A DNA stretch of 64,000 nucleotides from Spinellus fusiger (lineage: Eukaryota > Mucoromycota > Mucoromycetes > Mucorales > Phycomycetaceae), in NCBI GenBank assembly GCA_025094145.1, contig JALLLS010000030.1, positions 124,001 to 188,000 on the forward strand, read 5' to 3'. The notes beneath the pieces were generated by a model that worked only from the letters and a program-made list of their open reading frames with translations, was not told where the DNA came from and ran no database searches. Of this stretch, positions 21,963 to 33,358 are shown in pieces; position 1 is the first letter of the stretch; each line of letters opens with the position of its first letter. A program made the translations under genes and the position numbers.

Positions 21963-22688
21963 ACGCTGTATTTATTTTCTACTTTTTGGTGGTCTTTGGA
22001 ATGGATAACAAATAGACTGAGGGTTTTTTTATGCAAGTATACTTTATGATAAAATGAAGAATAAAATAAAATAAAAGCATATCCAAGCAGACACACCTAG
22101 CACAGCACAGCACAGCACAGCACAGCACAGCACAGCACAGCACAGCACAGATACATACATACATACATGATGAATAAAAACTATAGACTCAATGCTATTC
22201 TATTGTAGGATAGCGACTATCTATACTATTATCAAAAAGTACTTTCTCTCCTAGAAAGCATCCTATTAAAATGATAGACATTAACTATCACTGTGGATAA
22301 CTCTTCATCCATTGAACATTGAACATTTTGGGATGAGTCCATGATACTTCAAGACAGCAATGATGCAGCAATTTTATAGGTTTTATTCATGAAATCAATA
22401 AATAAAGATAGCGCACTCTTTAAGATATACGCAATAAAACATTATAATATTAGTGTGTATTAAATAAGAAAAGGAAGAAAAGGAAGAAAAAGAAAAGGCC
22501 ATGGCTTGTGTGTATTAAGAGAATAAATAATAAACGAAAAGAAACAGCGCAGACAAGACACAGCAAGAAGAGTGCGTATGTGTATGTGTATATAAAGTAT
22601 ATGAAATAGCAACGTGTGCATGCATCTATGGAATCTATGGATGTGTATGTATATGTGTATGCATGTATGTAGGATAAAAGGAGATGTT
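21963..22688. repeat. Convergent 3' region with (CACAG)10 pentanucleotide repeat
   Basis: Ten perfect CACAG units occupy 22101-22150, followed by ATACATAC repeats. The rest is AT-rich 3' flank shared by TOP3 and the Rho GEF gene. No gene seen. Confidence 0.8.
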
Positions 22689-25600
22689 TTATGAGGACCC
22701 CGTCTTGAGAGACAGCTGGAAAACTGTTTGGAATTCAGGTTTGAATGGATGCAGCGTAGTGCCATAGATGACGGGTCTTGAGGAAACAGTATCATACTTG
22801 TACTGTAAGCAGCGCATCAACTCTCCTGTGATCACTTGGACGAGTTTTCCCTACCAAAGCATGCAATGAGAACCAGGGTTTTTTTTTTAAAAAAAAAAAA
22901 CAAAATATAAAATATAAAATATAAAAGTAGGGTGTGTAGTAATAAACAGAGACAAGACTTACAGTTTCAACATCTCGTATTTCAATAAATCTAGAGCTAA
23001 AGGCAATAAGATATGGATATTCAAAAGCAACAGACTGTGGGGCACCCTCCCATTCAATCCTATAGAGCCATAAAAGAGAGTATTAGACTGCCATGTTACT
23101 GCCATGTTACTGCCATTACTATTCCTCCATTCACTTACCAGTCATAGTTGTATTTGACATATTGACCACGAATATCTACTCTGAAAGCTAATGTATCATA
23201 ACACAATAGATAATGTTCATTACATTTGAACATGCCAAGAGGTTTACAGTCTCCTTTTTGACTGACAAAGGAGAAGGATGGGTTGTTCAGATCAGGTAAG
23301 TTGCGATTCATATTGAGTTGTTCAAGATCAATGATTTCAAAGCCACGCACACACACTACCATCACCCTTGATTTAAGGAAATGAATAGCAGAAGACTCGG
23401 CACCAATATAGAACTCCTAAGGAATAGAACAGAATAGGATTAGATACAACAGTGCCTTTTTCTTCCTCCTCCTCCTCCTCTTCCTCATAAAAGAGTCTCT
23501 TCAACAACAGGCTTTGATTCCTTTCTTACCTTGTAAAGCTTAAACCATGTTGGTGGTTTACTCAAGAATCCAGTCTTTGTCGATAAGAACTTGGCATTTT
23601 TTGGATCTCTTAAATTGCCACACACAGGTTCGAACACTTTGAAATGACTATCGGTACCTTTTCGTTTCATGCCAATGACTAGGGTTCTATTGTTGTAGGT
23701 ACCGGTATTAAAGTAAAGGATGTGCTGTGAGATCTTTTGCAAGTTTCTTTCCGAGGGTTTCTTTTGGTAGTTTATATCCAAAGCATCCAATGGATATCCA
23801 TACAGTGTTTTATCTATAGAGATAGATAGATAGAATACGCCATTAGTCTATCTTCTCTCTCTCTCTCCTTCACAGCCACCCTCCTTCCTATTTACCTGAA
23901 AGAAAGAGAAAGACACGGTGTTGTTCAAGCACACCAATTTGTGTGATGTCTGGCATAGTCAATGTCTTATGGAATTGTCCATTTCCAGGAGCACCCACCC
24001 ATACACCTGTTTGAGTGCCAATAGCCAGCATGGGAGTACCATCATTACCCACTGCATTACAGTAGATATGCATCAGTGCTACATCTCACTTTCAAATTCA
24101 TCTTATTGGCTTACCATAAGGAACAGTGCAGGTTACTTTTCCAAAACTAGGCTTGGAAGCATTGGCTGAGGGCAGTACAAATGTCGTATCATTCATAATA
24201 TGAAGATCATAAGGATCTGTGGCTTCTTGTGAATGTCTCCATGCTGTCTTGGCTTCAGTAATTTTCTCCTTCCATACAGTCTTATCACTAGCATTCTCAA
24301 GATAGATAGAGTATTCACCCCCTTGGCGTCCAAGATGATGAAGCAACACAGAAGGCTGGCTGGAGAAAGGAGAACCAGGCAACACAGCTGAAGTACTTTG
24401 CAAGGGGAAAGTAGATCCTTTTGTATTCGAGTTGGTACGTGTTCCTCGCATAGAACAGTCTGTAGATTCAGGAATAACAAGAAGCTCAAGAGGTATTGGC
24501 TGCTTGAAGATGTGGTATTCTTCACCACTGTTCAGATTGTGAGTGTCTGACACCTTGGTAGGCTTGGTCATTACTAGCATATGGTCAAACAAGAAGACAC
24601 GCAGCTCTGTTGTCTCTATGCCGATATGTCCACGACGCTGTGATACACCTTCATGCACCAGTCGACGCTCAGGTGCCATCAGATTCAAGTCTACTGTCTT
24701 CTCTCCCTTTTGAGCAAGATTATCGTTGATCTGTTGAATACGCAGTAGCATTTTAGTAGTGGCAGTTGCTGTATCCATAGCAGATGCTGCCTGTTTTATC
24801 ATCTCAAGGCACTCTGTTAATGCCTCTTTATCTGGGTGATCATCTTTTGTTTTCTTTAATACTGCTGAGATTAAGAGAGGATAACGCTGAAGACGGGTCA
24901 CTGGAAGAATAAGAAAGTGTCGGAATGGAAGTTTACGGGTTTCTGCCTGCTTCTCCTTCTCACGGATAAAGTTGTGAAATAACATGTTGGTGGCTGCTTC
25001 TTTCTTGAAGGTATATTCTGCCAAAGCAAACTGAGGACCATACTTGATGTAAATGTCCATGAATTTATTGCAGTATTTGGTGAAGATGTGACCCACAGCC
25101 TCTACAAACCCAGCAATATTTTTGGCCTGACATTGGCTCTGGTATTCACGAAGATCTTTGTTCATGTCTTTATGAAGTCCTATTATATCTTTGTAATTCA
25201 AAAAGATGGACCGACAGAACTCTGAACGTCTGTCTGCTTCAATACACTGTGCTTCACTCAAAGGTTTGGCAAAGAGCTGTCCATAACATCAAGTAAAAAG
25301 AAAAGTATGAGTTTATCGCCAGGTTACAAAACACCCACTCCTTTTGTCCAAAAATAATGCACACACAAAGGGAAAAAAGGAAAAAGGGAAAAAGGAAAAA
25401 GAAGGGGAGGGGTTAAAGAAGAGTCATTTACCTCATCCAGCAGATTCAAATCTCGTACATAATCTTCTTCTGAATAGATCAGTTCATGGATAGCTTCTTG
25501 CCGCTTAATCTCTTGTTCTGGTGTTGTTTGGAGGATGTCTCGAGGCACATTGGCAGACCAAGCCCGAGACAGTGTCTGGTCGTATGAATACCATGAGCCA

Positions 25601-27138
25601 CTTTTTTTTTCATTTAGAGTTCAGCACACGCCAACCTTACCGTATCATGGGAAGAAGCAATAGATGACTTCACCGATGTGCTATGATCTCTTACATAAGA
25701 TAGCTGAGAAGAGGCCTATACATCATATTCCCACAGTGAGTTCCACTGGCTTTTCCTCACTTGGAAATGACTTGCTGCATGACTTACTTTTTCATCAAAT
25801 GTTCTGAATTTGGTCTTTCTGCTTGGACAGCATGGAGAGTAGCATGCAGGCTGGTCAGGACGACATGTGGGTACATAACATGCAGTCAAATGAACATAAA
25901 CACCTCGAGGCAACACACCCAATAATGTTTCCTCCACCAGAGTATAGATTTCATCCGAGGAGTCATAGAGTGTATTCTTCTTTGTGGATTTCTCAGAGTA
26001 GGCTACTGGTGCAATCAAGGGAGGTGTTGAGGATATAAAGGATCTTCCAATGCGAAGGTACATTTTGTCTTGTAGTCTATTCTGTAGCAGTGTACGAAGG
26101 ATGGTCTATCCCAATAAAGAGAAGAAATGAATACATCAGTATACAAATAGAGACACAAATAGAAAGGAGAAAAGGCAAGGAGAAAAGGGTAAATGTGCAA
26201 ATAGAAAGAGAGGTGGCGGCGAGCTTACCATGGCTTCTGCACCTGTGAAACTGTTGGGATACTCTTCTTTGCAGAACAGCACACGCTCTTTGTTGAGCAC
26301 TGAGACTGCCTGGACAAAAGCCCGAGAAAGCCTAGACAAGAGAGCATAGCGCATTGTCGCTACACTAAAATAAGCTGAGTTGGAGAGAACTGGGCTTAGT
26401 TCAAAGGGTGACTTTGCAGAATATTGACTCTCGAGAGGGGCTGCTGTGTTGGAGATGCTTGTGAAATAGTTCTTTACATTTCCTGCAGGAGAAGAGAGGT
26501 GTCTGTGCAGGGAACTAGTGCGTGGTGGACTTATCATACCACTGGGCAGGTGTTCTATAGGCTGATTCTCCTGGACAGTGTCTGTGGGAGATGGGTAGTC
26601 TGCAAATGTGCCCAGAGTTGAGTTGCTTGCATGTTTAATAGCAATGGTGGGTGTAGTGATTGTGCGGGAGTATAGACTGCTGTTTGGACTGTGGTAGTCT
26701 AAATAAGCAGATGTGGTGGTGCTGGTGCTGGTGGTGGTTGTGGTTGTTGTTGTGTTGTTGTTGTTGTTGTTGTTGTGGATGGCGGCGGCGGCATGGAAAG
26801 AAGAGCTATTCTCTAGAGTAGTGCCATGAGCCACTGTAGTGCTCAGACACTGGCTATCTTTGTGGCTATGGACCACGTGTTCCATATCGCCTGTGTACTA
26901 AGAAGAAAAAGAGTCAATGAGCACTGGGCCAGAAGTGTAGTCTCCCCTCATGAGGTGGTCTTCTTCTACTTACAATGGGTGCTTCCGCTGGAGTAGTTGG
27001 CAGAGAAAAGTCGTTTCTATTGAGCTCACTAATATAAAAGTCAAGGTCCTGGCACAACGCCTGTATGGTGGGTGAGAGAGGAGCCTGCAGTGTGGGTGAG
27101 AGAGGGGCTTGGTAGTTGGAGTATTGATGATTAGCCAT
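22689..27138 (-). CDS. Rho1 guanine nucleotide exchange factor, DEP-DH-PH-CNH (Rom2/Rgf type)
   Basis: Activates Rho1, upstream of glucan synthase and the cell-wall-integrity kinase cascade, at sites of polarised growth. About a dozen exons; the start is ATG at 27136-27138. A low-complexity N-terminus (SPT repeats, then poly-Asn and poly-Thr near 26720-26790) precedes a DEP-like segment (LLSRLSRAFVQAVSV to NSFTGAEAM, TILRTLLQNR). The DH domain begins RQEAIHELIYSEEDYVRDLN and contains LPFRHFLILPVTRLQRYPLL, the conserved helix H8. The PH part contains RRGHIGIETTELRVFLFDHM and YHIFKQPIPLELL. The CNH domain follows: PMLAIGTQTGVWVG, DKTLYGYPLDAL, FVSQKGDCKPLGMF and AFEYPYLIAFSSRFIEIRDV. The stop is at 22689-22691. 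The exon junction near 25600-25640 is unclear; the rest joins well. Domain order is that of Rom1/Rom2/Rgf proteins. Confidence 0.92.
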
Positions 27139-29389
27139 AACCAAAAGAAAAAGATGACTTCTTCTAACAGAAAAGAGAAGAGAAGGAAGAAGAGAGTGAC
27201 TTTTTTTTTTTGCACAGCAGCGAACAAAGGAACCTTTAGGCCTTGAATTCTATCTCTTTGTACTACTTTGTGACGCCACACTATTTTTTTTCTTTCTTTC
27301 TTGTTGTCTAAATAGGGGCCATCTGGGCTTATTCTGTATGACATTGACTGCCTGTTTGAAATATGAGCAGTTCTTTTGGACAGGATATATTGTGAGCCTG
27401 TCCTCACTAGAACAAGAACAAGAACAAGAACAAGAACAAGAACAAGAACAGGAACAAGAAAAAGAACAAGGATAGATGGGACTGCACTCGACATGCTATG
27501 GAGAGAATGGCCATGGATTAGACGATGAGAGATACAAAACAGACACATAGAGAGGGTGGAAATAGACTGACACACATTAGCACAAGTATTAGCACAAGTA
27601 GGCAGGTAGGACAAGCCACGAGCTCATACCCTTGTCTTGATCTCATACGCATGTCTATTATGTTTGTTTGTCTCCTATACATTACCCGGACTATAGAAGG
27701 ACAGTTTCTTTTTCCTCTCCTTGTTGTTATTGTTTATTAATATAGACTCCACAGGTGCTGTTACAGCAGACGATAGGAAAGCAGAGAATAGCACCTATTG
27801 AATCGGCGACAGTCAACAGATGCATGAAAGTGATCAAGCACTGTAATGAGCTGGATGTTTTTATATATCAAATGTAGAATAACACTCACCAACACTCGCT
27901 CGCCTGTTCTCTTTTCTTCTAAAGACAGAAAGGTCGCTGTAAAAAAACAAACAAAACATATGCAAGACGACTGTCTTTTATGTGTGTGTGTGTGTCTTTA
28001 TTCTCTGCTGTTCTCTGTTGATGCTGGAGGGGTAGTTGGACGACAGAGACTGGTCTGAGATGGAAAAATAAAGATATAGAAAGCCTGAGAGAGAACAATA
28101 AAGAGCAGTCATGGTTGAGACAAACCCTACTGCTTAGAATATAAAGATACAGCAAACACAAAAGAAGACAATAGGAGTAGGAATTCGGAAGATCTTATCT
28201 TTGGGCATGTAAAGAGGCATTTCTTATTTGCTTGGCTTTACTACACAATTATTCAATAGTATCATTCTTTTGCTGCACATTTCCAAATAGAGAAAGAAGC
28301 AATTATATCTCCAAATAAGGGAATTAACAAATGAAAAATGAATAGCAGACACATCGGGATATGAAATAGATGAAGTGCTAGAGAAGTAGAGCCCTCTCAG
28401 ACTTATCAGTGATTTTGGAGTGTGTGCACTGTAGGTGAGAGGATACTAAAATAGAAGGCCAAGACTATTCAAATACTATTTTAAATTAAATAGAGTTGTA
28501 ATGTTGGCCAGAACATAAATTGACACGTAGAATGAACCCAACTGATGAGTCATGTACAACCTACCACCAACAAAGCAAATGCGCCACACTAATAGAGAAA
28601 AGAGGAGGGGGAAAGAGGGGGAAAGAGGAGGGGGAAAACTAATCCATCCATCCATCCATCCATCCATCCATCCATCCATCCAAGAGGAGAAGCAATAAAA
28701 GATAGAAAATAACATAGACAAAGGCTAGAACTTCTTTTCCATGGAACAGTGTGTCTAGTACCCAGATAGATTGATTTCGGATAGGATATTCCTTGCTTAT
28801 CATGTTTCTTTCTGTCTCGAATTTCCAAACTGGGACACCATAAAGTTTATTTCTTATTTAAGAATTAGTCACTATGTCATTCATCAGGCTTTATTTGTTG
28901 CCCTTGATCAGTACTCAATTCTTTACGAAGAATGAAAGAGCAAAAGATGGACAGAAAATAGAATAAAAAATCCACACATACTACAGCCATGGAGACATTA
29001 AATACATTCTACAACACAGTCACTCCATCACAATTAATTCACCTCATAACCATAGCAACCCAATCGGTAGACCTCTTGTTGCCATGGTAACAGAGTATTA
29101 CCAACTTAAATTCTGTAATTCAAGAGACAGTTGCCTTTGTCTGGGCCAATATCGGTGAGTCATATTGTTGTCCTACCAGGAGAAAACAGGTAAATCACTG
29201 CTGCGCAACTTTTTTTTTTCTTCAATGGCTGACCTATATAAGAAACATATTAGTTTTTTTTCCCCAATAAATTTCGCACCTTTTTCTTCTTAGCTTTTCA
29301 CCTTTCTTTTTTGATTGTTTGATTGTTTGTTTGTACCGCATTGCACTTGTTCTATTTCTATTGTGTTTTCAAGTCAATTGCAACCTTTT
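27139..29389. promoter_or_regulatory. Long divergent region between Rho GEF and C2H2 factor genes
   Basis: Holds (GAACAA)n at about 27410-27470, a TG run near 27978, (ATCC)n at about 28641-28682, and, nearer the C2H2 gene, a perfect RFX-type X-box GTTGCCATGGTAAC at 29079-29092 with a related half site CCATAGCAAC at 29051-29060 and CCAAT overlapping it. A TATATAAG box lies at 29235-29242. I see no additional gene. Confidence 0.55.
29079..29092. promoter_or_regulatory. X-box-like palindrome (RFX/Crt1 consensus)
   Basis: GTTGCCATGGTAAC fits the RFX consensus GTNRCC-N(0-3)-RGYAAC with a two-base spacer. It is about 300 bp upstream of the C2H2 gene start. Use in vivo is inference. Confidence 0.55.
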
Positions 29390-30589
29390 ATGTCAGACTC
29401 TGTCTTTGAGAATCTAAGCGCAAAAGATCTTTTCCAACTCATGTTTGAGTCTGAACCTGTTGTCACCCACACTGCACCAATGTCTACTCACTCTAAAGAC
29501 ACCTCACTTGGTATTGACTACTGGCCTTTGGGTAAGTTAACAGAGAAACACTACTTATTGGAATTGCTGGCTCATTCATGGCTCTCTTTTCTTTCTTCTA
29601 TTCCAGGCTCCGCTATATCATTAGGGGATGCCTCCAACAAAACCATGGCTACAACAGCAAGCAACCCTTTCCTGGATTCTTTGATGTTTGAGCTTGCCTC
29701 TACTCCTATGACTCAGGCTATGGGTGAATCTCCTATGATGGAGACACCTTTTCTTGATGCTAGTACCGCCACACCTTTTACTCCTGCCACTACCTTCACT
29801 CCTTGTATCGACAGTTTCCACTCCACGCCTTATGCCAGCCACTCCTTCACTATGGACAGCACAGACATCCAAGTCTCGAGCTATCTTCACTATGAATCAC
29901 CTATGCTTGACTATGCCACCACCCCCTGGGTTATGGACTCAGTGGCCGATTTCAACGGCAACCCAGCTCAACTCATGCTCCAAACAACCACTGAAGACAC
30001 CACTACTGCTGATATGACGGCTGATATTCTCTTTCCTCCTCTTCCTGCTGACTCCAATGTCTTTTCTGATACTACTAATCACTCCTATCCCATAAACACT
30101 GTTTCTCATGATATGATTGCGGACTCTGATGCCTTTCTTTATTCCGCCAATGATATCTCTTATGATGCCATCTTTGGTGTTGATTTAGAAGATATTGCAC
30201 CCTCCGCTCTTTTAAAGCGCCGTAACTCCACAGACATCGACACTGCTTCCATCCCCCATCGCAAGCGGCATCTCTCCACTGCACCTACTGCCACCACTGC
30301 CATTACAGCAGCAGCAAGGCGGTTCACCTGTGATATATGCCATTCTAAATTTAGCCGTCGCTACAACCTCGGCACCCACATCAAGACCCACAGCAAAGAC
30401 CGCCAAAAAGACTTTACCTGCTTTATCTGTACCAAGGGATTTGACCGTAAACACGATTGTGACCGCCACATTGCTACTGTTCATCTTGGTGAACGATCCT
30501 ATGCCTGCACTCACTGCACTTCTAGCTTCAGCCGTAAAGATGCTCTCTCACGCCACTTGACTCAGAAGCACAGCATGCATGGAATGTGA
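29390..30589 (+). CDS. C2H2 zinc-finger transcription factor, Crz1-like finger region
   Basis: Probable DNA-binding regulator; 374 residues from exons 29390-29531 and 29607-30589. The long Ser/Thr/Pro-rich N-terminal part (repeats such as MTQAMGES, TPFTPATTFTP) looks like an activation and phosphorylation region. A basic stretch HRKRH lies before three C-terminal fingers: FTCDICHSKFSRRYNLGTHI, FTCFICTKGFDRKHDCDRHI and YACTHCTSSFSRKDALSRHL. The RRYNL / RKHD-x-DRH / RKDALSRH pattern is that of Crz1/Prz1 calcineurin-target factors, but I see no convincing PxIxIT calcineurin-docking motif, so calcineurin control is not shown. The single 75-nt intron keeps frame and has no stop, so a retained form would also be translatable. 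Confidence 0.85.
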   Translation: MSDSVFENLSAKDLFQLMFESEPVVTHTAPMSTHSKDTSLGIDYWPLGKLTEKHYLLELLAHSWLSFLSSIPGSAISLGDASNKTMATTASNPFLDSLMFELASTPMTQAMGESPMMETPFLDASTATPFTPATTFTPCIDSFHSTPYASHSFTMDSTDIQVSSYLHYESPMLDYATTPWVMDSVADFNGNPAQLMLQTTTEDTTTADMTADILFPPLPADSNVFSDTTNHSYPINTVSHDMIADSDAFLYSANDISYDAIFGVDLEDIAPSALLKRRNSTDIDTASIPHRKRHLSTAPTATTAITAAARRFTCDICHSKFSRRYNLGTHIKTHSKDRQKDFTCFICTKGFDRKHDCDRHIATVHLGERSYACTHCTSSFSRKDALSRHLTQKHSMHGM

Positions 30590-32854
30590 ATGAACAAAAC
30601 AGAAAGAAAACGTCCATCTTTCTTTCATGCTTAACATCTTTTTGATATACACCCACCCACCCAGAAACAACACACACAAAAGAGGGAAAAGAGACAAGGA
30701 TACTTACTGTAGAATCTAATTCCGGACGATGGGCTTTCTCCATTGTCCATTGGAACTTGTTTTTCCCTTTGGATATGTCTTTTCCTTTGGATTTATTTTC
30801 TCCTTTTTAGAGATATTTCCTTTCTAGGATTACCCTCCCTTTCTTTTTCTCTTTCTTTTTGTTTTCATATGTTATGTCTCTTTCTTTTTGTTTTATTCTT
30901 TCATCCCTGTCTTTTTTAAACTCTTCCATTTCTGGAGAGTCATTGAAAAAAAATGAATGAAAAACTCGTTCTTTTCATAAATACTGTCTTGTTCAACTGT
31001 AAAGAGTTGTAATTTATTAGGAAAAAAAAAGGGATTTAAGAGCTCTATTCTCTACTATTTTTATTATTTTATTTTTATTATTTTCAACTCTTTTCTCATT
31101 TATCCTTCTATGATACAATGCAATAAATAAAATAAAATAAATATAAATAAATAAATAAAATACACAAGTTCATTTCTGTTTTGGAAGAAAAACACACTTT
31201 AGAGAATAGGTAGACAAGGAGAAAGCGGCGAATAAAATGGTATCTATGGACCAATATAGATAATACTGGTGTAACATTACCATGTGCTCACAATAGTTGG
31301 ATGTGATACAATTCAGGGCTCGGAGTTGGGCAGCTACGGACAGTGAACAGGTTGTCTTGGAAACCTCACTTGTCTACCAGGTGCTCCTACCAAACAATAA
31401 AAGTAGGACAAAATGTGCTTAGCTGAATTACAGTTATGCCTGACCAATGACCTTGTTTATTAAGTGAACATGAAAATACATGTCAATAAGAAATCCAGGA
31501 AAATACAGTGCTACTCTACTACACAGTATAATGTCTTTTTTGAATGACAAGACCCAATAAAACACAATTTATTATTTTTAGATAGTTTACATGTATCATG
31601 GGTTTCCGTCAGTTAGTCAAATGAGACGTCAGAGATGATTAGGGAAGAAGTTGGAAGGAAACCCCAGCAGGCTTGTATATTTTATTGGCTCTAGTAGTAT
31701 CTTGATGAATAGGTAGCATTTCTGGTTAAGAAAAATAGATAGAAATACAATAATAAAAGGGAAATAAACAGCCTTTAATACCATTGATTAGTATTATCTA
31801 CTATTTATTATGTGTTGGTGTGTGGTAGTGTCGTTAATGACTTGGGTTCAAAAGGTATTTATGAGTAAACACGTAAGGATCCACTCTTCATCCAATTATA
31901 TGTCATTCTTCTATTCTGATATAATTGTTACAGATTGAATAACTTGGAGGAAATCACCACCAAAAAGGCACATATACCAATGCAGTCTAGTGTACTATCT
32001 TTTTATTTTTTATATATTTAAAAAAGGGATCTATCCACTGCATTCAAATCCACTACAGCTTATTCTAAATGCTTCATCCCAGACTCACCATTTTGTAGCT
32101 GCTTTTTACAATCTGCTAACTACTAACTTTTTGTTTTTTAGTGTATATGACCCAAGGCAGCAGTATTATGTATACTGATTAATATATCTCTTCTCAGTAT
32201 GTCTTGGTTATGCCGTATGAAATCCAGGTGACCTTGCTCAATGTTAGCATATACTCTATACTGATGAAAGAGCTTTCCAAATAAATGCAAGTGATTGGAA
32301 TCATTTCTTTACAGTAGTCTGAGGCAGTGGTGTTTTAGTGTGTTTATCTTAACATTTTGGTCATTGACTGAGCATGTATTTATAGTCCAACCGAACTGTC
32401 TTGTAGAAGAAAGAAGTACATAACTCATAGGATTGTATGACTGATTCACCTCACTCATTCTTTACAGTAAGCTGCCATTTCTTGGTCATATCACAATGTC
32501 ACTACCTTCTGTTTGGTTTCTATTATTATTTAGACAATTATAATGACTTTTGTGCAAATGGCCATACAACAACAGCATGTACATTGAATCAACAGATTTG
32601 ATGTCTCAGATTCTTATATATCTATTTTGAAGATGGTTAACTCAAAGAAAGTTATTGGTTATATAATTAAGATTGACATACTTGTTCAAGAAAGTGTGTT
32701 TATAGCCACACCCAATTGAATTTAATACTTTTGAATATACATTTAAGGACGAAATATTTAGGATATGTTCAACATTAAATAAAACACTCTACATTTGATA
32801 TAGAAGCTTCAAACTTAAATTCAACAAAGTTCGACATCTTTATTTATCGAAAAT
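30590..32854. other. AT-rich intergenic region, no gene recognised
   Basis: Begins with T-rich 3' flank of the C2H2 gene, then AAATAAATAA-type repeats near 31120-31160. Around 32257 a short TDERAF-like reading recalls a DDE transposase but lacks any flanking support. Nothing else stands out. Confidence 0.4.
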
Positions 32855-33150
32855 ATAATAATAATAATAATAATAGTAATAATAATAGTAATAATAGTAA
32901 TAATAATAGTAATAATAGTAATAATAATAGTAATAATAATAGTAATAATAGTAATAATAATAGTAATAATAGTAATAATAATAGTAATAATAGTAATAAT
33001 AATAGTAATAATAGTAATAATAATAGTAATAATAGTAATAATAATAGTAATAATAGTAATAATAATAGTAATAATAGTAATAATAATAGTAATAATAGTA
33101 ATAATAATGGTAATAATAGTAATAATAAAAATAAAAATAATAAAAATAAT
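32855..33150. repeat. Very long compound trinucleotide repeat, AAT/AGT
   Basis: Nearly 300 bp built only of AAT and AGT triplets, with a higher-order pattern of AGT every three or four units, ending in AAT/AAA units. One triplet is GGT (near 33110). It sits about 200 bp downstream of the copper ATPase pseudogene. Confidence 0.95.
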
Positions 33151-33358
33151 AGAAAAAGAAGCAGTAGATCATTGACCAATGACACTTGTTTGATAAGAAA
33201 TAGTCCTGTGATGACTAATACATTTGTAGTGACTTTGTGCTCTTGATCTTTACCCTATCCGATGGAAGACTTGCGTGAGAAAAAAAAATTAAAGACATTT
33301 GTTTTATTGTAACAGTAGAGAATGGCTGTAGTGTTTATCTCTGGATCGGAATAACCCA

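Noticed and set aside
28641..28682. (ATCC)n read as Trp-Met-Asp-Gly peptide repeat
   Set aside because: Simple tetranucleotide repeat in non-coding DNA.
32250..32310. TDERAFQIN-like transposase catalytic block
   Set aside because: Single short match without any neighbouring DDE motifs; likely chance.
32840..33185. Poly-Tyr and poly-Leu frames over 100 codons
   Set aside because: Translations of the AAT/AGT repeat with no start context or homology.
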